A stretch of DNA of 64,000 nucleotides from JABCYV01 sp963729325 (GCA_963729325.1 CAVSNS010000053.1:189848-253847), one strand, 5' to 3'. Positions 23,013-32,693 are shown, counted from the stretch's first letter. The notes: generated by a model from the letters alone, not told the origin. Translations and numbers: made by a program.

Positions 23013-23921
23013 TCAGGCCGCGAGGTCAATCTTTGTGATCGGAGGAGGCTCATGCCTCTGTTCGATTTTGCCTTGGCGGCTGATCTTCGCTAGTTCGGAG
23101 TTAAGTTCCGCTCCGACCAGCATGGCAAAGCCGATCCAATAGAGCCACATCATCAGTGCAATGGCTGCGCCAAGCGTTCCGTAAGTTTTGTTAAAGTTTG
23201 CGAAATGCCGGAAGTAGAGACCGAGCAGATATGAGAGCGCAATCCAGCAGCCCACGGCGAGGATCGCGCCCGGTAGTGTAGCCAGAAAGCGTTGCTTAAC
23301 ATTCGGCGCAAGGAAGTACAAAGCTTCCACAGCGAGGATAGTGAATCCTATTGCTATGGCCCAGTGAACGTACGGCCACAGCAAAACAAACAAATAGGAG
23401 AGATGAACTCGAGCGGCGAGCCATTCTCCGAATCTGGGTCCAACAATCATCACGGACAGTGCTACCAGCATCAGGGCTCCAGTCACGAAAGCTAAGCCCA
23501 TCGCCAATGGCCGCGTTTTCCAGAATGGTCTATCGTCTTGCACGTCATACGCAATATTTAAAGCCTCGATCGCCGCCGAGAATCCGCCCGAGGCCGCCCA
23601 GAGCGTGCCGAAAATACCGAAAGAAAGAAACGTTCCCCGGTTGGGCGTGATCACATCAGACAAAACTCTGCGGACCAGCCCCATGCTATCCGGTGGCAAG
23701 AATCGCGCCATCATGCCCAGCGCCTGGTTGAAAAGGTCGGGTAACGGTAGGAAGGCAACTACGGCAGACAAGAAAATGAGAGCTGGGAACAGTGACAGGA
23801 CAAAGTAGTAGGAGAGTGCTGCGGCCATCTGCAAGGTATGGTTCCGAAGCAGGTCTCCGTAGGTCTGCACCAACGCATGCTTGATCCGCGCCAGCATGAC
23901 GATCCTTGGATGCAATTCCAA
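23013..23921 (-). CDS. YihY/BrkB-family inner-membrane protein
   Basis: 302 residues with about six membrane helices. Family marks: the N-terminal HTLQMAAALSYYFVLSLFPA, GTLWAASGGFSAAIEALNIA YD, and the C-terminal FNKTYGTLGAAIALMMWLYW with GAELNSELA. The biochemical role is not settled; it was once mislabelled RNase BN. Convergent with asmA. Confidence 0.92.
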   Translation of the reverse strand: MELHPRIVMLARIKHALVQTYGDLLRNHTLQMAAALSYYFVLSLFPALIFLSAVVAFLPLPDLFNQALGMMARFLPPDSMGLVRRVLSDVITPNRGTFLSFGIFGTLWAASGGFSAAIEALNIAYDVQDDRPFWKTRPLAMGLAFVTGALMLVALSVMIVGPRFGEWLAARVHLSYLFVLLWPYVHWAIAIGFTILAVEALYFLAPNVKQRFLATLPGAILAVGCWIALSYLLGLYFRHFANFNKTYGTLGAAIALMMWLYWIGFAMLVGAELNSELAKISRQGKIEQRHEPPPITKIDLAA

Positions 23922-23953
23922 GGCAGACGATTACGAACTGCCGGATTGAATTC

Positions 23954-24223
23954 TACTCTGGAGGGTGCCCCGTCCAAGCTGTGCTTGGGCGGGGATGTTG
24001 CTATATTCATCAGAATCGAGTGCAGCGGGGCTGGTCGCGCGGCCGGAGGACTGAAGTGAAGCAGTTTCGCCACTATGTGAGCGGCGAACCGGGAACAGTG
24101 GAAATTGAATCGCAGTGGACGGCGCGGAGTCGTGAGCGCATGGGAATCTTCCCCATCGTGCAGACACGTCCACCTAAGGACATCCCGCCCAAGCACAGCT
24201 TGGACGGGGCACCCTCCAGAGTA
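23954..24223. repeat. Pair of 43-bp inverted repeats flanking 183 bp
   Basis: The stretch 23954-23997 (TACTCTGGAGGGTGCCCCGT and on to GGGCGGGG) is repeated in reverse at 24181-24223 with a single G missing. Each arm holds its own hairpin, CCAAGC-TGT-GCTTGG. The 183 bp between carry no recognisable gene. The head GGGTGCCCC[A/G]TCC links it to the repeat in the ABC ATPase. Confidence 0.75.
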
Positions 24224-24250
24224 AAGATGAATGCGAGTAGCCACCCGGCG

Positions 24251-24809
24251 TCAGGGCACGATGATCACGGCTGCCGTCCCAAATGTTGGGCCGGGGGATT
24301 GGGAATCGGCCTCGCAGATGTTGGCAGTATTACCCCCGCCACCAGTCAAACCGCAACCCGCACCATTGCGCGCGTCGAATTCCAGATCGATAGGTGCCTG
24401 CGGCAATTGGTCCGACGACGACCGTGAAGGTGCCGTTGCCGTGAATGTCAGTGGTAACAACGCCAAATTCCACCGCAACGGCAGTTTTGGTCACACCTTG
24501 CCGTGTGATGAGGTCGCAGGCGCCAGTGGGCGTCGGTTTGACCGGAAACTGCCCGAAGGTCTTCGGAAATCGTGCTACAGAAGATGTGAATACCGACCTG
24601 ATAAAGTTTGCTGGGCGTCGCGTGCACCAATCTAAAGGTCACCGTTAATTTGCGCGTCGCCGCCGCCACGGACCAGGTGATATTGCTGTGCGTAAAGTCA
24701 AGCGGTTCGCTGAAATTGTCCCAACCTGAGGTCCATTTCTCGGTCGTCCCGCGGAAGCGGTGCTGGCAAAAAGAATCAAGGCCATCGACAGCAAGAATAT
24801 CCTTTTCAT
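24251..24809 (-). CDS. Secreted protein of unknown function, broken by about three frame shifts
   Basis: The ATG at 24809 follows AGGAG and opens a clear signal peptide, MKRIFLLSMALILFASTASA. Joining frames gives EKWTSGWDNFSEPLDFTHSN and ITWSVAAATRKLTVTFRLVH, then TGACDLITRQGVTKTAVAVE and HGNGTFTVVVGPIAAGTY, then DLEFDARNGAGCGLTGGGGN, ending TFGTAAVIIVP. A beta-rich periplasmic or surface protein of about 185 residues. The pieces join only with shifts near 24760, 24580 and 24390. No family recognised. Confidence 0.55.
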
Positions 24810-24902
24810 CCGAATCTCCTAAATTTACCGTGGAAGAAACGGACCGAGGGTACACCTGCTGCGCCCGACAAGCAAAAGCGTGCTGTTGTATTGGTATCAA
24901 CT

Positions 24903-25558
24903 TCAGGGCCGCCGGATACGCGGACCCAAGAACCCTTTACACGTCTGCTCCGTTCTCACACACCCCCACATGCATGCGAGCTGTTCACTTTGAAGCAAAT
25001 CTTTGGATCGCTTTGGTTCGCAACATGTCCATGCGCCCGGGGAACAACGGGCTGCTCCGTATCGGCCCGACGCAGCTTGGAACTGAACAACAAGGGAGAC
25101 TATCCCTTCATCCAGTCTCTTCCCCGCGGACTCTGCGGCACTTCGCGTTTGCGCTTTGGCCACAGCACTGACGCCCCGCTGAACTTCTTCCGCCCTGATG
25201 CGCAGGGCTCTAAACATTTGGACCCCGAAGGGCTGGTGGCGCCTTTGGTACAAACGTTCCAGCTCACGTGCTACAAGAACAATTCCAGCCACTGTGGCGT
25301 CCATATCGCTGGATGTCATCCGACTGTCTGAGTTGGCCGCTTGGCTTCGACAACCCGTCTGCACCGGATTGAAAGCCGCATTCAAAGCTTCCCGCTGGTG
25401 CGCGAGCAGAGTCAGTTTAGCGTCCAGCACGCGAAAGCTGTGGAATGGTTCCTCGTTAGAGGCTTTCGGGCTGTGCGGGAGCGCTTGGGTGCAGCGACCA
25501 AAGTCGTCGATAAAGCCATCAGAGCAAGCCATGACATCAGACAGTTCGAGTCCATCAT
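24903..25558 (-). CDS. Possible secreted helical protein, frame-broken
   Basis: The ATG at 25558 overlaps the stop of the upstream amidase gene (ATGATG), a sign of coupling, and opens a signal-like MSWLALMALSTTLVAAP. A second frame then gives FRVLDAKLTLLAHQREALNA and VARELERLYQRRHQPFGVQM with RIRAEEVQRGVSAVAKAQTR, which is helical and charged. If real, the pieces join near 25450. No family recognised; the downstream end is uncertain. Confidence 0.35.
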
Positions 25559-26679
25559 CGACGTTTCGGCTTTATGTCTCCCGTTTTCCATTGAAGTTGA
25601 TCGAGAACGGACCTGAAGGGAAATCGGTCGCCGGGGCATCTGGTGCTGGAAATGTCACTATGGCGAACGATGTGTTGCAAGGGAATGTGGTAACGGTCTT
25701 TCAGGCGGCGACAGAGTTGAATTAAGGAAGCAATCTGCTTCGCACTCGGGCTGGTCGGCCCCTTTTTCTGGCCGGGTTATCTTCGCTGCTGAAATCACCC
25801 ACCACCGAAATTCCAAGGTACGAGTTGTATCCTTGCGCATGCGCTCCCTCACACCTTTCGGGTCTGCCCGCTTTCACACTGCCGTTGGGCATAATGAGGA
25901 AGTGATAAGCCACGTGGTAAATGCGACCGAAACACAAGATTTCGAAGCCGCGCGCCTGATGATATTTGTAGATATCGCGCTGGCTCCGGGGCACTGTATT
26001 TTCGCTCGGAATCACCGCCGTGTGGTGAATCACGATCCCAGTCGGTGTGATCGTGTTAAAGAAAGAAACGACCGATAACAGATATTTCTCAATCGTTTTT
26101 TTCGGTACTGCGCTGGTGACCGCATCCGAGGTGTCCGCGTCGCGCCGAATGACGCCGCTGGCTTCACTGCTAGAAAGCACACCTGCTACACCTTCATAGG
26201 TAAGCACCTCGGCGGTCAGTTCAACTTGAGTGGTAACCGGAGTTGTACTCACGAGAGGTGCGGCCGCCCGCTTCTGTCCTCCGATCTGCAATTCGCCAGA
26301 CCGCAATGCCCGGACTCCGCCGTCACTCAACACAAAAACCAGCAAATCAGTACGCTGAGCCCGAATACCACGTCCCTCGAATTTGACGAATGTAGGAGCG
26401 CTCCAGTTATCCGCCGCTTCACGGCAGCTAGCCACTCCACCAGCGCTAATATTCACAGTTCCCGGAGATGATCGATGGAATCATCACAAAGCACTTCGTG
26501 CCGTTCAGGACTGCATCGGGGACCGCATTCTGAGATTTCTTGGAAATTTCGTCCAGCACACGGGCCGCGCCGCCTATAGTTAGCAATGCTGCGGATTTTG
26601 CATGCTTGGCTGGGTAGGCACTCCGGATTGAGGTGACTACCAGGAAAAGAAGCACGACTTTCTTGGCGCAGCCTGACAC
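25555..26679 (-). CDS. SYLF (Ysc84) domain fused to an N-acetylmuramoyl-L-alanine amidase (Amidase_2/PGRP), two frame breaks
   Basis: Start GTG at 26679 with a signal peptide (KKVVLLFLVVTSIRSAYPA). SYLF part: AARVLDEISKKSQNAVPDAV, KCFVMIPSIISGTVNISAGG, EVLTYEGVAGVLSSSEASGV. Amidase part: TPTGIVIHHTAVIPSENTVP, YHVAYHFLIMPNGSVKAGRP, YNSYLGISVVGDFS, and in the last frame HIVRHSDISSTRCPGDRFPF. Zinc ligands H (IHHT), H (RHSD) and C (RCPGD) are all present. Breaks: near 26455 (one G too many) and near 25762 in AAAAAGGGG. The open middle piece is 25722-26456. Predicted to trim peptidoglycan, with the SYLF module binding lipid. Confidence 0.75.
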
Positions 26680-26851
26680 GGGCGTTTGGTCATCCTTTTG
26701 GAGCTTCGGTTCGCGCGAGATTAACGCGCCAGGCTCGCCACGGAGTTCAGCCAAAGCTCGGGGCGCAGGGAATACCGAGGGAACGGCTACGGAGCTGACT
26801 TGACTAGGGTAGTAGGTCAGCAACAGCTGTATACTAAACCATCGTGAAGGC

Positions 26852-28387
26852 GTGAGTATGTCAAGCTTTCCCTTGCCTGATAACTCAAGTATTACCAGCT
26901 CTCCTGAGAAGCCACGACGAAACGTTGAGCACAGCACCAGTCCAATCAGGACTTCTCGAGGCAAGGAGTCGGTAGGCCCTGAACCCGAACTTCAGGCCAT
27001 TTTGGAGCAGGCAATACAGGGAACAGGGGCAACCGGAGCGGCTATTGCGCTCAACATAGAAGACGCTCTGTGCTGCCGAGCCTCCACTGGTGCTTGTGCT
27101 CCAGAAGTGGGGACGCGTTTGCACGCGGGCATCAGCCTCACCGGGCTTTGTCTCAGAACCGGCGAAATCCTGCTCTGCAACGACACTAATACTGATCGGC
27201 GGGTCGACCAACAATTATGCAAAAAAATGGGCATTCGGTCCGTGCTGATATTGCCAATTAAGCAGAATGGCAATGTAGTGGGGGTGCTCGAAATATTGTC
27301 CGTCAATCCGAATGCGTTCAATCGGCATGACGCGACCGCGATGAGTAAGCTAGCCTGTCGGGTATTACCCTTGCTTTCGGAGTTCGCGACAATTCCCGAT
27401 CGACGCCTCGATCAGCTCTCGGACAAGGATATTGAGGCGGTAAGAGATCTCCAAAACCTTTTGGTGCATGCCGATGTACTCGAGGAGCACAACAACCGCT
27501 TGCCCGCCATGGAAGCTCCCGAAGGGAATGGGCGCTACATCGGATCACAATTGCCTAATCCACCGGTGCCTATAACGATCCAGGCGCACCCGAGTGGGGC
27601 TCGCTGGTTGGCAACAGGACTGGCCGCTGCCCTCGCCCTGGTAATATGCGGCTACGGATATCATCTCAATCATCGAAGGGTAGCAAACGTCGCAATACTT
27701 CCGATCGCGGACGCGAACCACAAGCCGGCCATCCCGGACCAGCAGCAGCGTATATCGAAACAAGACACGAAGATCAATGAGCAACCGAAAGCGTCGGACA
27801 GCGTATTAACAGCCACCAGGCAAGAGCTTATTCTAGCAATCCAGGAAGCAGTTCAAGGTACGGATGTGAATCGCGTACTGAACCGAGCCAACGCAGGTGA
27901 TTCCATTGCTCAATACGAAATGGCTTTGCGATACGCTGATGGTGAAGGCGTACCGCAGAACTACCGGGACGCAATGGCATGGTTCGCGAAAGCGGCAGCA
28001 AATGGTAATGACAACGCGCAGTGGAAACTCGGGCTAGGCTATATCAAAGGAATCGGAGTGCCGCATGATGAGCGGAAAGCAGCGGCGTGGTTCAAACGTG
28101 CTGCGAACCAAGGCAATATCGGAGCCCAAAGTGCTCTCAGTGACCTTTACTTAAGCGGTCGAGGCGTTCCAAGAGACTACGTACGCGCTTATACCTGGGC
28201 CAGTATCGCTTCAGGATTGGGAGGAAACGCAAACGACCGATTGAGGGTCATAGGATCACGAATGACAACAGCTCAGATTAAGGATGCCCATCGGCGGATA
28301 TCCAGTTGGCGGGAGCGCCAGAAGCTGAAAGCTGCCCCGACGGTTACTTCCCAGAGAGTTGCCATGCCAGATTTAACAGACAAGTGA
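26852..28387 (+). CDS. GAF-domain, transmembrane, Sel1-repeat protein
   Basis: 511 residues; the ATG at 26858 is a likely start. A GAF domain (about 45-180: LEQAIQGTGATGAAIALNIE, ISLTGLCLRTGEILLCNDTN, IRSVLILPIKQNGNVVGVLE) is followed by one membrane helix (ATGLAAALALVICGYGYHL) and three Sel1-like repeats (AQYEMALRYADGEGVPQNYR, AQWKLGLGYIKGIGVPHDER, AQSALSDLYLSGRGVPRDYV). Looks like a membrane sensor joining a cytoplasmic ligand domain to a repeat scaffold. Divergent from the SYLF-amidase gene. Confidence 0.88.
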   Translation: MSMSSFPLPDNSSITSSPEKPRRNVEHSTSPIRTSRGKESVGPEPELQAILEQAIQGTGATGAAIALNIEDALCCRASTGACAPEVGTRLHAGISLTGLCLRTGEILLCNDTNTDRRVDQQLCKKMGIRSVLILPIKQNGNVVGVLEILSVNPNAFNRHDATAMSKLACRVLPLLSEFATIPDRRLDQLSDKDIEAVRDLQNLLVHADVLEEHNNRLPAMEAPEGNGRYIGSQLPNPPVPITIQAHPSGARWLATGLAAALALVICGYGYHLNHRRVANVAILPIADANHKPAIPDQQQRISKQDTKINEQPKASDSVLTATRQELILAIQEAVQGTDVNRVLNRANAGDSIAQYEMALRYADGEGVPQNYRDAMAWFAKAAANGNDNAQWKLGLGYIKGIGVPHDERKAAAWFKRAANQGNIGAQSALSDLYLSGRGVPRDYVRAYTWASIASGLGGNANDRLRVIGSRMTTAQIKDAHRRISSWRERQKLKAAPTVTSQRVAMPDLTDK

Positions 28388-28395
28388 AGATACGG

Positions 28396-28437
28396 GCGGG
28401 TGGCCCAGCCTTTCGCGTTCTTTGCGAAGGCTGGGGT
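28396..28437. repeat. Palindrome with conserved GTTCTTT loop
   Basis: CCCAGCCTTTCGC, loop GTTCTTT, GCGAAGGCTGGG: a 13-pair perfect stem between the GAF/Sel1 gene and kinase paralogue 3. The core CTTTCGCGTTCTTTGCGAA is the same as in the ABC ATPase repeat. Confidence 0.75.
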
Positions 28438-28623
28438 TGTTCAGGCGTCACAGCAGAGATGCGGTGACCTGATCCCCTCTTTCCGGTTAGAGTTTGGATA
28501 TGTTCCTGCGCACGCTCGAAGAACTCGACCCCTCCCAATCTAGTGCACTTTGGAAGCCATGCAATCACGATTCGAGAGAGGGGGTCACTTTTGCCGTCGC
28601 CATAAATACCTACCCAGCCACAA

Positions 28624-28652
28624 TTGACTTGCGCCAAACTGCGGCCTAACAT
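28624..28652 (+). promoter_or_regulatory. Sigma-70-like promoter of kinase paralogue 3
   Basis: TTGACT (28624-28629), 17 bases, TAACAT (28647-28652); matches the promoter of paralogue 2 in boxes, spacing and the first spacer bases. The ATG lies 28 bases after the -10. Confidence 0.5.
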
Positions 28653-28680
28653 TGCGCACCACGCCAGTTGAGCCTCATTC

Positions 28681-29712
28681 ATGATCGGCCAGACCATCTC
28701 TCATTACCGCATCACGCAGAAGCTGGGCGGCGGCGGCATGGGAGTGGTGTACGAAGCCGAAGACCTCCGCCTGGGCCGGAGAGTTGCGCTCAAATTCCTG
28801 CCGGAGGAACTGGCACAAGATCCGCAGGCTCGCGACCGTTTTCAGCGGGAGGCGCGTGCTGCCTCGGCATTGAACCATCCCAACATTTGCACGATTTATG
28901 ACATTGGCGAGGACGAGGGCCGTCACTACATCGTGATGGAGTACCTCGAGGGTACGACGCTGAAGTACCGCATCGAGGGCAGGCCCATTTCCATCGATCA
29001 ACTGGTGGACTTCGGGGCGCAGGTGGCCGACGCGCTCGACGTGGCGCACACGGCGGGGATTATTCATCGTGACCTGAAGCCGGCCAATCTTTTTCTCACC
29101 AAGCGAGGGCAGGCGAAGATCCTGGATTTCGGACTGGCCAAGGTGGTTACCGGGCCGGCGCCGCAATTGGCGCCAGTAGCGGCGTCTTCGCCCACGATTG
29201 CCGTGGAGCACGCACACCTGACCAGCCCGGGAAGCACAGTGGGCACGGTTGCCTACATGTCTCCGGAGCAGGCGCGAGGCGAAGACCTCGATGTGCGCAC
29301 GGATCTGTTTTCGTTCGGCGCGGTGCTTTACGAGATGGCCACGGGTCGGCAGCCCTTTACCGGCAACACCTCGGCGGTCATTTTCGATGCGATTCTGAAC
29401 CGGGCGCCCACCGCGCCGGTGCGGCTGAATCCCAATCTGCCGGCGGAGCTGGAGCGGATCATCAACAAGGCTCTGGAGAAGGACCGCGATCTGCGCTACC
29501 AGGTTGCGTCGGAGATGCGCGCGGATCTCAAGCGGCTGAAGCGAGAGATTGATTCGGGCAAGAGCTCGTCAGTAAGCGCGGCTGCGGAGCCTGTGATCAC
29601 GCCGCTGTCGTCCGGGGCGTCGGCAGTGGCAGCCGTCCGCTCCGGCGGTACAGCCAGCCTCGGCGATATCCGGTCCGGCTTCGTCAGTGGTTGTGGCGCC
29701 CAAGAGTCGTAA
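28681..29712 (+). CDS. PknB-type Ser/Thr protein kinase, catalytic part (paralogue 3)
   Basis: Complete kinase domain: MIGQTISHYRITQKLGGGGM, Gly loop GGGGMGVVYEA, VALKFLP lysine, HRDLKPANLFLTK catalytic loop, ILDFGLAKV, GTVAYMSPEQARGEDLDVRT, INKALEKDRDLRYQVASEM. The N-terminal 290 residues are intact, so this is the best-preserved kinase of the three. After an Ala/Ser-rich linker the frame breaks near 29690 (DIRSGFVSGCGAQES is spurious) and continues in the next entry with VVAPKS-like RVVKPWYIAA. Expected to act as an envelope-stress or developmental kinase; targets unknown. Confidence 0.9.
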   Translation: MIGQTISHYRITQKLGGGGMGVVYEAEDLRLGRRVALKFLPEELAQDPQARDRFQREARAASALNHPNICTIYDIGEDEGRHYIVMEYLEGTTLKYRIEGRPISIDQLVDFGAQVADALDVAHTAGIIHRDLKPANLFLTKRGQAKILDFGLAKVVTGPAPQLAPVAASSPTIAVEHAHLTSPGSTVGTVAYMSPEQARGEDLDVRTDLFSFGAVLYEMATGRQPFTGNTSAVIFDAILNRAPTAPVRLNPNLPAELERIINKALEKDRDLRYQVASEMRADLKRLKREIDSGKSSSVSAAAEPVITPLSSGASAVAAVRSGGTASLGDIRSGFVSGCGAQES

Positions 29713-30794
29713 AGCCTTGGTACATTGCGGCCACGGCGGCGCTGGTCGCTGCCGCGGCAATCGGTGGAGTTTTGTACACTCGGCGGGCGCACGGGCTGAC
29801 GGAGAAAGATTCTATTCTTCTGACTGACTTCGTCAACACGACCGGCGACGCCGTCTTTGATGGAACGCTGAAACAGGCGCTGGCAGTGCAACTGGAGCAG
29901 TCGCCGTACCTGAATGTTTTTCCCCAAGAAAAAGTGCGGGACACGCTGCGCTACATGGGACGGTCGCCCGATGAACGAGTCACGCCTGACCTGGCACGAG
30001 ACATCTGTCAGCGGGAAGGCATTAAGGCGGTTCTGAACGGCTCCATTGCCAATATCGGAAGCCAATACGTAGTGGGTGTGGACGCTGTGAATTGCAAGAC
30101 GGGTGACAGCCTGGCGCGGGAGCAGGTCGAGGTCAACCAGAAAGAACAGGTGTTAGCGGCTGTGGGGAAGGCGGCTTCGAGCCTGCGCGGCAAGCTGGGC
30201 GAGTCGCTGGCTTCGGTGCAAAAATTCGATGCGCCCGTAGAAGAGGCCACGACCTCATCGCTGGAAGCGCTCAAGGCCTTCAGTCTGGGTGAGGCGGAGC
30301 GCGACAAAGGATCGGAATTGACGGCGATCCCGTTTTATAAGCACGCGCTCGAACTGGATCCAAATTTCGCCGTAGCTTACGCGCGGCTGGGCCAGTCCTA
30401 TCGCAATACCGGTCAGACTGAGCGGGCTAGCGAGAGTACCAAGTTGGCATTCGAGCGAAGAGAACGGGCCAGTGAACGGGAGAAGCTCTATATCACCACT
30501 CATTATTACGACAACGTCACCGGAGAACTGGACAAGTCGATCGAGGCCTATCAGCTATGGAACCGGACTTATCCGCGAGACTCCATTCCCACCAATAATC
30601 TCGGGGTTGACTATAACGAGATCGGCAAGTTTGACCAAGGACTGGTGGAGGCCCAGGAAACCATGCGCCTGGACCCCAATAGCGCTTTCAGTCACGGGCG
30701 TTCTGGGAGGCGCATACTTGGGGCTCAACCGCTTGGCCGAGGCAAAGGCGATTCGCCAGAAGCAAGTAGCACTCAAGCTCGATGGGATGGGTGA
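29691..30794 (+). CDS. Membrane helix, TolB/FlgO-like domain and first TPRs (paralogue 3)
   Basis: One membrane helix (YIAATAALVAAAAIGGVLY), then LTEKDSILLTDFVNTTGDAV, LEQSPYLNVFPQEKVRDTLR, LNGSIANIGSQYVVGVDAVN and TPRs (LDPNFAVAYARLGQSYRNTG, NNLGVDYNEIGKFDQGLVEA). The frame is lost after DPNSAFSHG near 30705. It is colinear with paralogues 1 and 2, with about 60 percent visual identity. Confidence 0.85.
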   Translation: MWRPRVVKPWYIAATAALVAAAAIGGVLYTRRAHGLTEKDSILLTDFVNTTGDAVFDGTLKQALAVQLEQSPYLNVFPQEKVRDTLRYMGRSPDERVTPDLARDICQREGIKAVLNGSIANIGSQYVVGVDAVNCKTGDSLAREQVEVNQKEQVLAAVGKAASSLRGKLGESLASVQKFDAPVEEATTSSLEALKAFSLGEAERDKGSELTAIPFYKHALELDPNFAVAYARLGQSYRNTGQTERASESTKLAFERRERASEREKLYITTHYYDNVTGELDKSIEAYQLWNRTYPRDSIPTNNLGVDYNEIGKFDQGLVEAQETMRLDPNSAFSHGRSGRRILGAQPLGRGKGDSPEASSTQARWDG

Positions 30795-31613
30795 CCACAG
30801 AGACTTGTACGTTCTGGCCTTTCTCGAAGGCGATGTGCCCGGGATGCAGCGTGAGGCTGGAGTGGGCAAAAGGCAAGCCAGATGAATTTTTCATGTTAGA
30901 GAATGCCGCGCAAGCAGCGGCCTCCTGGGGCAAGCTACAAAACGCTCGTGAAGCGTACGGCCGAGCTGTCGAGATAGCGCAAAGAGGAAAATTTGAAGAA
31001 GCGGCGGCCGACGATTGTTGCAAGGCGTGCCATGGTGGAAGCAGAGTTTGGGAATTTGGCGCAAGCGCGCGACGGGGCCCACTCAGCGCTGACTATGGAC
31101 CGAAGCCGGCTAACGCTGCGGTCCGCGGGCCTGGCGCAATCTAGCAGTGGGTGACATCAGCCAGGCAACTGCCACGGCGGATGAGTTCAGCAAGCGCTTT
31201 CCGACTGACACCTTCGTCAACAATGTCTGGGTGCCCTTAATCCGAGCCGAGATAGAGAGTAGCCGTGGCAATCCCGGCAAGGCCATCGAATTCTTGCAGG
31301 CTACATTGCCTTACGAGTTTGGTTGGGCTTCTCGGTGCTGCCGAATTACGTTCGCGGGCAAGCCTACCTCAAGGCGCGACAGGGGAAGGAAGCGGCAGCC
31401 GAATTTCAGAAAATCCTGGATCATCGTGGAGTCTGTCAGACCTTGCCGGAGTGTGCCTTGGCACATCTACAGTTAGGGCGGGCGCGCGCGTTGGCCGGGG
31501 ACAATCCCGGTGCTCGCGGGGCTTATCAGGATTTCTTCGCATTGTGGAAAGACGCCGACCCCGATATCCCTATCCTGAAAGAAGCTAAGGCGGAGTACGC
31601 GAAGCTGCAGTAA
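30700..31613 (+). pseudogene. TPR tail of kinase paralogue 3, several frame shifts
   Basis: Pieces in different frames: GGAYLGLNRLAEAKAIRQKQ to about 30845, then RLEWAKGKPDEFFMLENAAQ to about 31000, then DISQATATADEFSKRFPTDT to about 31320, then LPNYVRGQAYLKARQGKEAA to the end ILKEAKAEYAKLQ at 31613. Shifts near 30705, 30850, 31005-31140 and 31325. The joined product matches the other tails throughout, so the gene was recently whole or the breaks are sequence errors. Confidence 0.65.
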
Positions 31614-31632
31614 GTGCAGTAGCGCCCGTAGT

Positions 31633-31741
31633 GCCCGGACGCCCCCGTCCGGGGGAGCGAGCGCTAGCTCGTCAGTTTTCGCCGGGACCAGAAAACTGTC
31701 GCGCTGCGCTCGACCCGACAGCCGAGGGCGGCTGTCTCCAC
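31633..31741. repeat. Two palindromic repeats downstream of kinase paralogue 3
   Basis: CCGGACG-CCCC-CGTCCGG hairpin (about 31636-31653) and GACAGCCGAGGGCGGCTGTC (31718-31737), the latter the same family as in the kinase linker (2724) and valS (57765). Confidence 0.6.
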
Positions 31742-31793
31742 GTAACCCATAGCGATCCGAAAATCTGCGAGGGCGCCCGCGCCACATTCATTC

Positions 31794-32693
31794 CTACATG
31801 CTCACGTCTTTGATATGGGTGGCGATGTACCACTGGTTGCCGAATGCGTCTTTCACTCCTCCGCTGCGGTCCCCATAGGGGTGGTCGGTAAGTTCGGCGA
31901 TTGACGTGGCCCCCGCCGCAAGCGCACGACGGTAAACGGCGTCACAATCCGGAACGTAGAGATAGAACATGGCCGGCATGGGCCCGTACTTTCCGTGGGC
32001 TTCGCCCATCTCCACTACCGAGTCGCCGACGCGTATCTCGGCATGATGAACCACGCCGTCGGGCGATGCATACTTGGCAATCTCCTTCGCTCCGAAGGCC
32101 CGCTTCAAAAAGTTGATAACTGGCTCAGCCCGAAGAGGATGCATGTAGACATTGACGCTGTTCAGCCCTTTAGGAGTGTAAGTCTCGCCTTGGTGAGTAG
32201 CGATATACCAGTAATTTCCCGCCGGATCTTTCACGCTGCCGGAACGCTCGCCGTATTCCTGGTCTTTGGGCTCGTCAATCGAGGTCGCGCCCGCTTGCAG
32301 GGCCTGTTCGTAAGCCGCGTCGCAATCCGGGACATAGAGGTGGATCGCGTGCGTATTCGGGGTCGCGCGGAACTCACGGCCAGGAATGCCGCCGCCCATC
32401 ATGATCATGGAATCGCCAATGCGCACTTCGCCATGCAGGCCGCCCGCTGCTCCGACAGCGCGGAATTCTCTTCGGCGCCGAAGGCCTGTTTGGCAAACTC
32501 GAGCAGGGCTGGTCCATCCTGCGCGATCATGTACGGCGTGACCGTGCGGTAGCCCTTTGGGGATCGGGTTCACCGCCGGCTTCTTCGTCTCCCCCTCTTT
32601 CATCATCGCCCGGAAGCGACGGTGCATTTCCTCGACCGACATCTCTTCTTTTACTGTGGACACAGCCCACGTATATCCAAAGGGATCGAGCAA
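31794..32693 (-). CDS. VOC-superfamily (PhnB-like) protein, C-terminal two domains
   Basis: Two glyoxalase-fold modules in a row, each with HxxIRxGDS-type strands: GEVRIGDSMIMMGGGIPGRE with HLYVPDCDAAYEQALQAGAT and GERSGSVKDPAGNYWYIATH; then HHAEIRVGDSVVEMGEAHGK with FYLYVPDCDAVYRRALAAGA and DRSGGVKDAFGNQWYIATHI. Between about 32470 and 32560 the frame is disturbed twice (expected GYRTVTPYMI-like start). Catalytic role unknown; such proteins are often annotated as glyoxalase/bleomycin resistance. The C-terminal end is DVSM. Confidence 0.75.
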   Translation of the reverse strand: MLDPFGYTWAVSTVKEEMSVEEMHRRFRAMMKEGETKKPAVNPIPKGLPHGHAVHDRAGWTSPARVCQTGLRRRREFRAVGAAGGLHGEVRIGDSMIMMGGGIPGREFRATPNTHAIHLYVPDCDAAYEQALQAGATSIDEPKDQEYGERSGSVKDPAGNYWYIATHQGETYTPKGLNSVNVYMHPLRAEPVINFLKRAFGAKEIAKYASPDGVVHHAEIRVGDSVVEMGEAHGKYGPMPAMFYLYVPDCDAVYRRALAAGATSIAELTDHPYGDRSGGVKDAFGNQWYIATHIKDVSM

